In this document: one piece after another, positions 1 through 8,319 of the stretch
Numbering within the stretch: the stretch's first letter is position 1
Layout: each line of letters starts with the position of its first letter
Source of the DNA: Skermanella sp. TT6
GTDB lineage: Bacteria > Pseudomonadota > Alphaproteobacteria > Azospirillales > Azospirillaceae
NCBI RefSeq assembly: GCF_016653635.2
Contig: NZ_CP067420.1
Span: 241,501 to 305,500 of the forward strand
Length of the DNA: 64,000 bases
Direction of reading: 5' to 3'
Notes under the pieces: generated by a model
The model's input: the letters and a program-made list of their open reading frames with translations, nothing else
Databases searched by the model: none
Told to the model about the DNA's origin: nothing
Position numbers and translations under genes: made by a program

Positions 1-246
1 GATGAGCCGGCTCGGGAGGTCGGCACACCGCCCAAGAGTCTGATGCGGATGCCTGGAGCCGCGCGGCAACCTCCAGGCCGGAAGCCTTCTCCCGATCATC
101 GCGTATCCCACAGGCACGGGAAAGTGGCGGCTCGAGTTCCGGAGTCGGTCACCTTCGGCTCCGGCGTCCGGTCCGGCTTGGCGCAGACAGGGACCGGGGC
201 TTTCCGGCTCCTCGGCCGCTCCCGCGCGTCTCAGGCACGAACGTTT

Positions 247-1305
247 CTAAGGTCGCGGGTCGGGATCGGGCTCCTTGGGTTCCCGCCAGGGCGCCGCGGG
301 CGGACGCCGGCGTCCGCACCGGCTCCTGCGGACCTCCGTCAGGCGCCAGGGCGCACCCGGCGCCGTGGTGGAAACGACCGCGTCGGTCAGGTCAGCCCCG
401 GCGCACGCCGGCGGACCGTCCGGTGTCAGGCCGATCAGCCGTTCCAGTTCGCCGGCTGCCCGCCCCGGGCCCCGGGCATGGATGGACATGATGCAGGGAG
501 GTCGTCGGTGCGCGGCGCGGTCGATCAGCCAGGACTGCGTCACGATCGTCGGGGCCGGGAAGACGAGGCGGTCCGGGCGCAGACGGCCGGCGAGCGCCTC
601 GATGCCGGCGCGGCACACCGCGCCGCCCGCCGGAGCGGCGATCGCGACCAGCCCCGGCATCCCGGTGTGAAACCGTTCGTGTCCCTGGACGTGAAGAACC
701 CGCTGCCCGTGGGTTGCCGCCTCGGCGAGAAGCGTCTCGACGATCTGCCGTCGGGCCAGTTCGACGTGCGCCGCGACCACGAGGTTCGCGCCGTTGCGCA
801 CCAGCTCGCGAAGTTGCCCGGCGTCCGCACCGTCCAGCAGGCCGGCCGCCACCCAGCCGTCCAGCCGGGGAGCCGCCATTCTGGCGACGCTGATCGCGGG
901 TGCCACGATACCGTCGGACGGCAATGCTGTCACCGCGAGATCCGCCTCCGGGTCCTCGATCACGATCGGCCGCCGGTCGCCGGGCCGGCGACCGAGACGG
1001 TGGGCCAGGCCGCCGACGAGGCAGTCGACCTCGCGGCGCGTCAAGCCGGCTGGCCGAAGCGTGCGGCCATCGATCCGTTCGACCAGAAGCCTGCCGTCAT
1101 GATCGACCGTGGCGGCCGCCACCGCCGGGTCGGCGAGATACCCGGCGATGAGGCATCCCATCGCGTCCAGCGGAATGCGGATCCTGGTCCGGGACAGGCC
1201 GCCGCGATCCCCAAGGAATACGACCTTGATGATCCACCTCCCTCCGGTTCCCCGCCGACGCCCAAAATCGTGAATGAGCATAGTCGACACTCGGAAACGC
1301 GGCAC
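247..1305 (-). CDS. TrbB/VirB11-like secretion ATPase homologue lacking its ATPase motifs
   Basis: The 352-residue product follows the conjugative ATPase fold of TrbB/CpaF/VirB11. An N-terminal stretch (about 55-145, with GYLADP and DGRLLVER) is followed by LDGWVAAGLLD, a P-loop-position segment NLVVAAHVELARRQ (174-187), LRPDRLVF (242-249) and IMSIHARGP (272-280). The family has N-LV-GGTGSGKTT at the P-loop, RPDR-VGEVRG after it, and TIHAN. Alignment is gap-free, yet the P-loop glycines, Lys and Thr are replaced (Lys to R185, Thr to R186) and GE of the GEVR box is PA (250-251), so ATP hydrolysis is unlikely. The frame is intact over more than 1 kb, which argues for a maintained or recently degenerate protein. 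Start is GTG at 1305; an ATG at 1281 is a possible alternative. It follows the AlpA-like gene on the same strand. The product assignment is by eye; the loss of motifs is directly visible. Confidence 0.6.
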   Translation of the reverse strand: MPRFRVSTMLIHDFGRRRGTGGRWIIKVVFLGDRGGLSRTRIRIPLDAMGCLIAGYLADPAVAAATVDHDGRLLVERIDGRTLRPAGLTRREVDCLVGGLAHRLGRRPGDRRPIVIEDPEADLAVTALPSDGIVAPAISVARMAAPRLDGWVAAGLLDGADAGQLRELVRNGANLVVAAHVELARRQIVETLLAEAATHGQRVLHVQGHERFHTGMPGLVAIAAPAGGAVCRAGIEALAGRLRPDRLVFPAPTIVTQSWLIDRAAHRRPPCIMSIHARGPGRAAGELERLIGLTPDGPPACAGADLTDAVVSTTAPGAPWRLTEVRRSRCGRRRPPAAPWREPKEPDPDPRP

Positions 1306-1385
1306 CTGGAAGAACAGTAAGTGAACCTACGATCGTATTCTTATGGAGCTTCGCTCAATGAAAGATCGGTCATCCTTGAATCATC

Positions 1386-1403
1386 ATGATAGGACGCTAT
1401 CAT
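1386..1403. promoter_or_regulatory. ATGATAG-N4-CTATCAT inverted repeat
   Basis: A perfect 7-bp inverted repeat with a 4-bp spacer (GACG) lies in the A+T-rich 1306-1539 gap between the AlpA-like gene and the TrbB-like gene. It sits about 80-100 bp upstream of the TrbB-like start. The size and symmetry suit a repressor or excisionase site, but no regulator can be assigned. Nothing else was seen in this gap. Confidence 0.35.
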
Positions 1404-1539
1404 AATCATGGAGGTTCAGTAAGTTTTACCTGAATTTTATTCCATATTGCAGCGAGCAACTTGTTTAAATTCTATGTCTGTTTTTCAGGGAAGGGGCGGG
1501 CGTCGTCCCGCCCGCTCCGTGCTCCGTTCAGCCGGCCCG

Positions 1540-1806
1540 TCACCGCCGGCCTGGACGTTCCGGCGCCGAGGTCGAGTCCCGACGCCGCTCGGCCGCCCAG
1601 TGGTCGAGATCGTCGACGGCATAGACGACGCGGCGGCCGAATTTGGCATAGGCCGGGCCACCGCCCCGGACACGCAGCTTCTCCAGCGTGCGCGGACTGA
1701 GGCCCAGGTACCCGGCGGCCTGGGCGGTGGGCATGAAGCGACGGCCGCCTTCCGCCGGGATGGCCCGGGCCGGCACGCTCCGGTGCGTCATATCGGATGT
1801 GGGCAT
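1540..1806 (-). CDS. AlpA/RdfS-like MerR-fold DNA-binding protein (excisionase type)
   Basis: An 88-residue protein with a winged helix-turn-helix of the HTH_17/AlpA class. Residues 25-72 (MPTAQAAGYLGLSPRTLEKL, then GGGPAYAKFGRRVVYAVDDLDHW) carry the typical first helix, recognition helix and wing. Such proteins act as recombination directionality factors or activators of integrase genes in integrative elements. The ATG at 1806 was chosen because a GGGGAG ribosome site lies just upstream and the longer reading frame above it is low-complexity. It lies about 140 bp downstream of a DUF2285 regulator on the same strand. In Mesorhizobium symbiosis ICEs a DUF2285 protein (FseA) activates the excisionase gene rdfS, so the pairing is meaningful. 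The RDF role is inferred. Confidence 0.75.
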   Translation of the reverse strand: MPTSDMTHRSVPARAIPAEGGRRFMPTAQAAGYLGLSPRTLEKLRVRGGGPAYAKFGRRVVYAVDDLDHWAAERRRDSTSAPERPGRR

Positions 1807-1947
1807 GGTTTGTCTCCCCGAGGGTTGCCGGTCGGTGGCGGGCGGAGAGCCGCCACCCCGAGGGTAGCCTCGCGGATCGGGACGGGCGGCGGGAGAGTCG
1901 AACGGCACTGCCCTGCCGATTGACCGGCCAGCGTGCCGAAACCCGCT

Positions 1948-2745
1948 CTACGCCTTGGCTTTCAGTGGCCTGAGCAGCGTCCGGTAAGCGCCGCGCATCA
2001 GCTCGGTGCCGCGCTCGACAAGATAGCGGGTCCGGCGACGGCGAACCCCATCGGGATCGGCCCAGTCCCCCGCCACTGCTTCCAGGCCGTACACCGCTTC
2101 GGCGATTTCCCGCAGGCTGGCGGCTCCGGCCAGCCGGGCGTCGAGCGCCTGGAGCTGCCGCATTAGGTTGGCGGCGTTGGCGGGCCGGAAGCGGTTCGGC
2201 GGCGTCCCGCCGTCGGCCCGGTGGACGAAGCGCAGCGCCGCCTCGCGCTCCGGCTCGTCGGAGGGCAGGTCGCCGAACCGGACCTCTACGGGCAGCCGGT
2301 CGCGCAGGTCGGCCGGGTCGGCGAACAACAGCCGGAAGCTCTCGCGGCCGCGCTCGATGATGGCGTAGGCGCCTTCGGGCGTCAGGCACACCGCCTTGTT
2401 TCCCGGCTCGGCGAACAGGTCGAAGAGCCCGGTGCCCGGCCCGGGTCCCGGCCGGGCGCCGACGCGGACGCGCCCCGGGATCGCGTCGGCGCGCCAGAAC
2501 GGGACGGCCTCCAGTCCGGTCTGGTCGGGCGGTTCCAGGAACACCAGGCCCCAGCGGGCGGCGCGGTCTCCAGGCCTGCGCGACTGTTCTCCGGGCGGGT
2601 GGCCCAGCGCGCGGCGCTCCGTCCTGCGCTCCAACTGCCAATCGTCCTGGTAGTCCGGGTTCCGGCGCAGATACTCCCAGGCCCAGCCGCTTGCGGTCAG
2701 GCGAAGCGTGTAGAGGTAGGATACAGGTCGTCTTAGTGGGAGCAA
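1948..2745 (-). CDS. DUF6499-DUF2285 domain regulator of an integrative element
   Basis: A 265-residue protein. The N-terminus (about 8-37, YLYTLRLTASGWAWEYLRR and the following NPDYQDDW) matches the DUF6499 transcriptional-regulator-like domain. The C-terminal half (about 110-260, with LDARLAGAASLREIAEAVYG and RGTELMRGAYRTLLR) matches DUF2285. Proteins with this pair are common on alphaproteobacterial integrative and conjugative elements. The best studied, FseA, is made by programmed frameshifting and activates excision; here both domains are already in one frame. The start is TTG at 2745, which lacks a convincing ribosome site, so the N-terminus is uncertain. It is followed on the same strand by the AlpA-like gene, which it may activate (inference). 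Confidence 0.75.
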   Translation of the reverse strand: MLPLRRPVSYLYTLRLTASGWAWEYLRRNPDYQDDWQLERRTERRALGHPPGEQSRRPGDRAARWGLVFLEPPDQTGLEAVPFWRADAIPGRVRVGARPGPGPGTGLFDLFAEPGNKAVCLTPEGAYAIIERGRESFRLLFADPADLRDRLPVEVRFGDLPSDEPEREAALRFVHRADGGTPPNRFRPANAANLMRQLQALDARLAGAASLREIAEAVYGLEAVAGDWADPDGVRRRRTRYLVERGTELMRGAYRTLLRPLKAKA

Positions 2746-2950
2746 GTCGTGGGCCTCGTGGCCGTAAGGGTTGTTCCCGGCACACTCGGCTAGGTGCGGT
2801 TAATGCCCTCTAAATTCGCCCTTAAGTCTTTGTGCATATGGCTTTCATTTTTATTGCTTGTCAGGGATGCACTGTCCCGATGATGGTCTTGCGGTCACCC
2901 CGGGACGTGTTGAAAACGGACGGTGACAGGGGGCGGCGGGGGGCCAAGGG

Positions 2951-3478
2951 GTGGGACGTTCGTTGATGGAAACGCTGTGCCGGGTGATGGCGGCGCAGCA
3001 CCGGCACGCGACCGCGGCCGGGGTCAGGGTATCGCTGGCGGTGCCGGACAGCCAGCGCATGACGGTCGAATCGCCGGCACCCCTGTCGCGGGCATTGCCG
3101 GCACTCGTGCGCGCGGCGATCTCGGCCGTGCAGCCGGGCGGGACGGTGGAGATGCGGGTCGAGGGAGTGACTTCGGAGGTGGTTCAGCTCTCGCTCACGG
3201 GTCCACTGCGTCCGGGGGCGGCGGTGAAGCCGCCCCCGGACGGGGGCGTGGGCGGCTTCGAGTTGCCGGCGCCGGCCCGGCGCGCCGCCGCGATGGTCCG
3301 CAACCGCGGCGGCCGTGTCGAGGACCACTCCAGCGCCGCCGCCGGCCGGCTCAGGCTGATCGTGCGGCTGTTCTTCCACCCCGAAGACGCCATGCCGGTC
3401 GAGGCTTCCGGGCGTAGACCGAACACGGGTTTGGCCGGAACCGCGTCGCATCGTCCGCGCGGGCCGCGGCGGCGGTGA
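2951..3478 (+). CDS. Hypothetical protein with a degenerate kinase-ATPase-like domain
   Basis: A 175-residue ORF starting at GTG 2951 (alternative ATG at 2966). Residues 40-145 resemble the HATPase_c fold of histidine kinases in layout: LPALVRAAISAVQPGGTVEM resembles the N-box helix plus first strand, GGVGGFELPAPARRAAAMV the G-box plus helix, and NRGGRVEDHSS the following turn and strand. The ATP-lid glycines and the N-box Asn are not evident. No kinase domain precedes it, so it could be a remnant of a sensor kinase. It is divergent from the DUF2285 gene, with a 205-bp A+T-richer gap between them. Assignment is tentative. Confidence 0.35.
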   Translation: MGRSLMETLCRVMAAQHRHATAAGVRVSLAVPDSQRMTVESPAPLSRALPALVRAAISAVQPGGTVEMRVEGVTSEVVQLSLTGPLRPGAAVKPPPDGGVGGFELPAPARRAAAMVRNRGGRVEDHSSAAAGRLRLIVRLFFHPEDAMPVEASGRRPNTGLAGTASHRPRGPRRR

Positions 3479-3881
3479 CGTCGTCGTGCAGCTCTCTGGG
3501 AGTATCGGCATCCCAGGCACAGGGGGCGGCCATGCCGGGCATCGCACCGGTTAGAGGGGCTTGGCAGCCCGCCCGAGGTCATGCGCGCTGAGAATCGGGC
3601 GCGAGCGCTTCTCGGGCTTCTGGCGCGCCGGTCTCCGCGGGGCGGGGCATCCTGGTTTCCGCGGCACTCGCGAGTCGGGTGCTCCGGCGCCTCGGCTGAA
3701 GCATCAGGGCCGTGGATCCGCGGAGGCGAGCCGCCGGGCGGGATCGCTGCTCCATGGGTTCCCCGGCGCGCCGCTGGTGCCGGAATTGGGGACTGCGGGG
3801 TTTCCGGCACCGGCCGGATGGTCGCCGAGGCGGCTGAAAACCGCCGCGCCGGTGGGTACCCGGTGGGTCCCCAAACGACCA
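3479..3881. other. Gene-free interval between the ICE remnant and tRNA-Arg
   Basis: No credible gene was seen. The open frames here have no recognisable protein features and lie opposite each other. If an element once integrated at the tRNA 3' end, its attachment junction should fall here or further left. I looked for a copy of the tRNA 3' sequence (CGAAGAGATTCGAAC) in 1-3940 and did not find one. Confidence 0.5.
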
Positions 3882-3901
3882 GGGCCGCCCGAAGGCGGCC
3901 C
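3882..3901 (-). terminator. UUCG-loop hairpin downstream of tRNA-Arg
   Basis: Read on the minus strand this is a perfect 8-bp stem GGGCCGCC/GGCGGCCC closed by a TTCG tetraloop. It begins about 40 bp past the tRNA 3' end and is followed by a T-containing stretch (TGGTCGTTTGG). The C(UUCG)G loop is exceptionally stable, so it likely terminates or protects the tRNA transcript. Confidence 0.65.
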
Positions 3902-3940
3902 GGAGGTCGATGCCAAATACTTGAATTGATTGGAGGAAAG

Positions 3941-4017
3941 TGGCGCGCCCGAAGAGATTCGAACTCCTAGCCTTCTGATCCGTAGTCAGATGCTCTATCC
4001 AGTTGAGCTACGGGCGC
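3941..4017 (-). tRNA. tRNA-Arg (anticodon ACG)
   Basis: The minus strand folds as a full cloverleaf of 77 nt including an encoded CCA. The acceptor arm GCGCCCG pairs with CGGGCGC. The D-arm contains AGCTCAACTGGATAGAGC. The anticodon stem TCTGA/TCAGA encloses loop CTACGGA with anticodon ACG, and the T-arm contains GTTCGAATC. ACG reads CGU/CGC/CGA arginine codons after A34 deamination. Its 3' end faces the ICE-like genes at 247-2745, the usual geometry for tRNA-targeted integrative elements. Confidence 0.97.
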
Positions 4018-4136
4018 TTGCCATTTCACGACCGCCTCTTGCGGGGCGTTGGACCGTGCGGTCCGTCGTGCGGCCTGTAATTAGCCAATGGGATCGCGCC
4101 GCGCAACCCCCTTCTGAAAGATTTTTGAAGGCCGGG

Positions 4137-5729
4137 TCAGAAGGCGGCCACGGCGCCGTCGGAGCGGCAGTCGGAGGCTCCCTCGATGGTGCCGTCGGGG
4201 TGGAGCACCAGGGCGCCGGCATGGCCCATCATCTCGCTGAAGGGCTCCACCACCTCGACGTCGTGTCCGGCGGCCCGAAGCGCCTCGACCACCTCGGGGG
4301 CGAAGCGGGCTTCCAGCTTCAGGTTGGTGCTGTCGGCGCCCCAGGTGCGGCCCAGCAGCCAGCGCGGTGCCGTCACCGCCTGCTGCAACTCCTGCCCGAA
4401 CAGGCCGTATCGGCTGAAGACCGCCGCCTGGGTCTGCGGCTGGCCCTCGCCGCCCATGGTGCCGTAGGGCATCACCCGGCCGTCGCCGAAGCGGGCCAGC
4501 GCCGGGTTCAGCGTGTGGAAGGGGCGCATGCCGGGGACCAGCGCGTTGACGGCGTTCGGGTCGAGCGAGAAGCTGGAACCGCGGTTCTGCCACAGGATGC
4601 CGGTGTCGCCGGCGACCACGCCGGAACCGAACTCCCAATAGGTGCTCTGGATGAAGCTGACCGCCCGGCCGGCGCCGTCGATCGCCCCCATCCAGATCGT
4701 GTCGGCGGGAGGGCCCGAGCGCGGCCAGGGCATCGCCCGCGCCGGGTCGATCCGGCCGGCCCGGTCGGACAGGGCGGCCTCGGTCAGGAAGTCCGCCGGA
4801 TCGGCCGTCATGCGGGCGGGATCGGTGACATGGCGGTCGCGCACCAGGAAGGCCTGCTTGGTCGCCTCCACCAGGCCGTGGACATGGTCGAAGCCGTCGG
4901 CCCGCGCGACGCCCAGCCTGTCGAACAGGGCGAGGATCATCAGCGACGCGAGACCCTGGGTCGGCGGCGTCATGTTGTAGAGCGCGGCGTTGCGCAGGCG
5001 CACGCCGAGCGGCCGGACGGTGCGCGCCCGGTGCGCCTCCAGGTCGGCGAGCGCCACCGGGCTGCCGGCCCGCTCCAGGCCGGCGGCGACGGCGCGGGCG
5101 AGGTCGCCCCGGTAGAAGTCCTCCACCCCGGCGGTCGCGATCCGCTCCAGCGACCCCGCCAAGTCCGGCTGCCGGAAGCGCGCGCCCGGCGCCGGGACGG
5201 AGCCGCCGGGCAGGAAGACCGGGGCGAAGCCGGGCACGGCTTCCAGTTCCGCCCGCTTGGCCGCCGTCAGGCGGACCTGTCCGCCGGTCGCGGGCACGCC
5301 GTCGCGGGCGTAGTGGACGGCGTCCTCCAGCAGGCGGGAGAGCGGCAGGCGGGTTCCGGGCCAGTCCCCGCCCGCGGCCAGGGCCGCGCCCCAGCCGGAC
5401 AGGGTGCCGGCCACGGTGTTGGCGGCCAGCGGGCCGCGGGCGGGGATCGCGGCATGGCCATGTCCGCGGTAGAGGTCCGGAACGGCGGCGGCCGCCGCGG
5501 CGCCGCTGGCGTCGATGCCGACCGGGTGCTTGCCCGGTTCCGCGATCAGCCAGAAGCCGTCGCCGCCGATGCCGTTCATGTGGGGATAGACCACCGCGAC
5601 GGTTGCGGCGGCGGCGACCATCGCCTCCACGGCGGTGCCGCCGTCGCGCAGCACGGACAGGCCGGCCTGGGCCGCGAGATGATGCGGGGCGACGACCATG
5701 CCGCGGCGGGCGGATGCGGTGTTCAGCAT
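4137..5729 (-). CDS. Gamma-glutamyltransferase family protein (Ntn hydrolase)
   Basis: A 530-residue protein of the gamma-glutamyltranspeptidase family, which cleaves or transfers gamma-glutamyl groups from glutathione-like substrates after autocatalytic self-cleavage. The N-terminal part has [14 protein letters not shown] and the [13 protein letters not shown] motif that resembles the family NPGHSGIGGGGFMLV. The nucleophile after cleavage is probably T344 in [11 protein letters not shown]. It is followed by [17 protein letters not shown] (the usual FGS-V-GTGI-LNN) and [10 protein letters not shown]. No signal peptide is evident, so it may be cytoplasmic and closer to GGT-like proteins of unknown substrate. 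ATG at 5729 is the first Met giving a family-like N-terminus; a longer frame extends into the divergent gpt gene and is discounted. Confidence 0.85.
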   Translation of the reverse strand: MLNTASARRGMVVAPHHLAAQAGLSVLRDGGTAVEAMVAAAATVAVVYPHMNGIGGDGFWLIAEPGKHPVGIDASGAAAAAAVPDLYRGHGHAAIPARGPLAANTVAGTLSGWGAALAAGGDWPGTRLPLSRLLEDAVHYARDGVPATGGQVRLTAAKRAELEAVPGFAPVFLPGGSVPAPGARFRQPDLAGSLERIATAGVEDFYRGDLARAVAAGLERAGSPVALADLEAHRARTVRPLGVRLRNAALYNMTPPTQGLASLMILALFDRLGVARADGFDHVHGLVEATKQAFLVRDRHVTDPARMTADPADFLTEAALSDRAGRIDPARAMPWPRSGPPADTIWMGAIDGAGRAVSFIQSTYWEFGSGVVAGDTGILWQNRGSSFSLDPNAVNALVPGMRPFHTLNPALARFGDGRVMPYGTMGGEGQPQTQAAVFSRYGLFGQELQQAVTAPRWLLGRTWGADSTNLKLEARFAPEVVEALRAAGHDVEVVEPFSEMMGHAGALVLHPDGTIEGASDCRSDGAVAAF

Positions 5730-5903
5730 GTCTGTGGTTTCCGTCTGGGTGCCTGTGGAACGCGTCGATCCCAGGTTAACGCGTCCGGCGCCGATGCGCT
5801 CCGCAAAGCTGGCCTGTCCGGCGGGGCGGAGCGTCGGATTGCCGCGGACCGGCCCGTAAGTTATAAGCGGCCGATCATACCGGGTGGACAGTCGCGCTGG
5901 AGA

Positions 5904-6395
5904 ATGGCCGTGGCCGATAAGGAAAACATCAAGCATTTCCCCGTCTCGTGGGAAGAACTGCACCGTCATGCCAAGGCCCTGGCCTGGCGCATGGCCGAGA
6001 AGGGCCCCTGGGAGGGCATCGTCGCGGTGACTCGCGGCGGCCTGGTCCCGGCCGCGATCATCGCCCGCGAGTTGGACATCCGGCTGATCGATACCGTCTG
6101 CATCTCCAGCTACGACCACCAGAACCAGCGCGAGGCCCGCGTCCTGAAGGGCTTCGAGGGCGACGGCGAGGGCTGGCTGATCATCGACGACCTGGTCGAT
6201 ACCGGCAAGACCGCCGCCGTCCTGCGCAAGATGATCCCCAAGGCGCATTTCGCGACGATCTACGCCAAGCCGGCCGGCCGGCCGCTGGTCGACACCTTCA
6301 TCACCGAGGTGAGCCAGGATACCTGGATCTATTTCCCGTGGGACGTCGAGCTCCAGTTCACCCAGCCGATCGCCCTCCAGCGCGGCGGCCGCTGA
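5904..6395 (+). CDS. gpt: Xanthine(-guanine) phosphoribosyltransferase
   Basis: A 163-residue type I phosphoribosyltransferase that salvages xanthine and guanine with PRPP. The PRPP-binding motif [14 protein letters not shown] sits at about 91-104, preceded by the flexible loop ([10 protein letters not shown]) and by [13 protein letters not shown] near the N-terminus. Length and motif order match E. coli Gpt. The C-terminal [11 protein letters not shown] segment is typical. The start ATG at 5904 begins [16 protein letters not shown]. It is divergent from the gamma-glutamyltransferase with a 174-bp shared upstream region. Confidence 0.92.
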   Translation: MAVADKENIKHFPVSWEELHRHAKALAWRMAEKGPWEGIVAVTRGGLVPAAIIARELDIRLIDTVCISSYDHQNQREARVLKGFEGDGEGWLIIDDLVDTGKTAAVLRKMIPKAHFATIYAKPAGRPLVDTFITEVSQDTWIYFPWDVELQFTQPIALQRGGR

Positions 6396-6431
6396 GCCGC
6401 CGCATCCGCCGCCGCGCCGGACGGCAGGCCG

Positions 6432-8126
6432 TCACGCGCTCTTCACGCGGGTGATGAAGTCGCCGACCTCCCGGTGCAGCGCCTCGGCCTGGCGGGCCAG
6501 GCCGGCCGCCGCGTCCAGCACCTGGGTGGCGGTCCGGCCGGTCTCCCCGGCGGCGCCGTGGACGCCGTTGATGTTGGTGCTGACCTCGTCCGTGCCGCGC
6601 GAGGCCTCCTGGATGTTGCGGGCGATCTCGCGGGTGGCGGCGCCCTGCTCCTCGACCGCGGCGGCGATCACGGTGACGATCTCGTCGATCTTCGTGATGG
6701 TGCCGCCGATGGTCTGGATCGCGCCGACCGCGCCCGAGGTGGCGCTCTGCATGCCCGAGATCTGGAGGGATATCTCCTCCGTCGCCCTGGCGGTCTGGTT
6801 GGCCAGGTTCTTGACCTCCGACGCGACGATGGCGAAACCCTTGCCGGCCTCGCCCGCCCGGGCCGCCTCGATCGTGGCGTTCAGCGCCAGCAGGTTGGTC
6901 TGGCTGGCGATGTCGCTGATCAGGCTGACCACCTCGCCGATCTTGTCCGCCGCGGCGACCAGGCCGGCGACGCTGCCGTTGGTCCGCTCCACCTCGGCCA
7001 CCGCGATCCCGGCGATCCGCGAGGACTCGCCCACCTGACGGCCGATCTCGCCGATGGAGCTGCTCAGCTCCTCCGCCGCCGCGGCGACGGTCTGGACGTT
7101 GACCCGCGCCTGGTCGGAGGCGGAGGCCGCGGCGGACGACTGGCGCGCGGTCTCCTCGGCGATCGCCGACATGGATTCGGAGGTGGAGCGCATCTCGGCG
7201 GCCTGCGACGTGACGGCCTTGACCACCTGGTCGATGTTGACGCCGAACTCGGTGGTCAGCCGTTCCAGGCCGAGGCTGCGCCGCCCGCGGGCCTCCTCGT
7301 CGGCGCGGCGCTGCTCCTCCAGGGCCGCGGCATGCCTCAGGTTGTCCCGGAAGACCCCGACGGTCCGGGCCATCTCTCCGATCTCGTCGCCGCGGTCGGT
7401 ACCCCTGACCTCCACGCCGGCATCGCCGCCGGCCAGCCGCTTCATGGTGCCGGTGACCTCGGCGAGCGGTCCCGTCACGGTCCGGCGCACCACCACGATG
7501 GCCAATCCCGCCGCGGAGCCGACGCCTAGGACGGACAGCAGCGCCAGCGTCAGCAGCATGCGGTCGTAGAAGGTGTCCAGCGCGGCGGAGCCGGCGTCGA
7601 CCATGCCGGCGTTCAGCGCGGCGATAGCCTGCAATTCCTTGTTGAACGCCTGCCGGTTCGTCCGGTTCGCCTCGTTGTCGCCCCATTCCCGGGCGGGAGC
7701 GGCGCCGCCCTGGCGGCCGAGTTCGACCAACCTGGCGCGGAACCGGACGAACTCGGCGGCCCTCTCCTCCACCTTCGCGAACTGGGCGAGGTGGTCGGCC
7801 GGCACCAGGGGCCGCCATTCCCGGATCAGGTCCTCGATCGACTTCAGGTTCTCCAGCAACGGCTTGCCGAACCGCTCGACGCGCTCCGGGTTCTCCGCCA
7901 TGTAGATGCCGCGCGAGTCCATCACGACCGAGTTGACCAGGCCGTTGACCCGCTCGCCCAGCAGGGCGCGGGTCGAGGCGGTGGTGATGACGTCCATCTG
8001 GGCATCGTAGGTCCTCAGCGTCACGACGCCGACGGTGCCGATCAGGGCGGCGATCAGCCCCAGGAAACCCACCAGCAGATAGATCTTGGTGGAGATCTTC
8101 AGTGATTGAAGGCGCTTCACGGGCAT
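6432..8126 (-). CDS. Methyl-accepting chemotaxis protein
   Basis: A 564-residue receptor. Membrane segment 1 (about 14-34), a periplasmic four-helix-type sensor of about 155 residues, membrane segment 2 (about 190-213), then a HAMP domain ([17 protein letters not shown]). The C-terminal signalling domain has the conserved hairpin tip ([20 protein letters not shown], then [18 protein letters not shown]). It should relay ligand binding to CheA/CheW. No pentapeptide CheR tether is visible at the C-terminus (DFITRVKSA). ATG at 8126 is preceded by a GGAGG ribosome site. It ends close to the convergent gpt gene. Confidence 0.93.
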   Translation of the reverse strand: MPVKRLQSLKISTKIYLLVGFLGLIAALIGTVGVVTLRTYDAQMDVITTASTRALLGERVNGLVNSVVMDSRGIYMAENPERVERFGKPLLENLKSIEDLIREWRPLVPADHLAQFAKVEERAAEFVRFRARLVELGRQGGAAPAREWGDNEANRTNRQAFNKELQAIAALNAGMVDAGSAALDTFYDRMLLTLALLSVLGVGSAAGLAIVVVRRTVTGPLAEVTGTMKRLAGGDAGVEVRGTDRGDEIGEMARTVGVFRDNLRHAAALEEQRRADEEARGRRSLGLERLTTEFGVNIDQVVKAVTSQAAEMRSTSESMSAIAEETARQSSAAASASDQARVNVQTVAAAAEELSSSIGEIGRQVGESSRIAGIAVAEVERTNGSVAGLVAAADKIGEVVSLISDIASQTNLLALNATIEAARAGEAGKGFAIVASEVKNLANQTARATEEISLQISGMQSATSGAVGAIQTIGGTITKIDEIVTVIAAAVEEQGAATREIARNIQEASRGTDEVSTNINGVHGAAGETGRTATQVLDAAAGLARQAEALHREVGDFITRVKSA

Positions 8127-8295
8127 GTCCTCCGGGTTTGTCTCCGCCGTGCAGGGGCGGGACTTCTCAAGGGCTCGACGCAGGATTTCCTGTCGAATCC
8201 CAACATTCTCAAGTCACCGGAAGAATCGGACCCATATTGTTAATGAATATAAAATGCAGCTGGAAGCATTCCGTCTATGTTTTCCGAGCTATCGC

Positions 8296-8319
8296 GACGA
8301 ATCTCATCTGAGATTCGTC
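8296..8319 (-). terminator. 24-bp palindrome overlapping the stop codon of the permease gene
   Basis: GACGAATCTCA and its exact reverse complement are separated by only 2 bp, giving a 10-bp stem with a 4-nt loop. The stop codon of the downstream permease gene (8304-8306) lies inside the left arm. It could end transcription of the transporter operon or bind a dimeric regulator; there is no T-run on the minus strand, so intrinsic termination is uncertain. Confidence 0.45.

Noticed and set aside
2951-3478. A complete sensor histidine kinase at the ICE boundary
   Set aside because: Only a weak ATPase-like layout is present. The phosphoacceptor domain and the conserved N-box and lid residues were not found.
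1-3940. An attachment-site duplication of the tRNA-Arg 3' end
   Set aside because: I looked for the T-arm sequence in 1-3940 and did not find a second copy. It may lie beyond the left edge.
3930-5903. Upstream extension of the gpt frame across the tRNA and gamma-glutamyltransferase
   Set aside because: The extension covers a tRNA gene and another gene on the opposite strand. The product matches Gpt only from the ATG at 5904.
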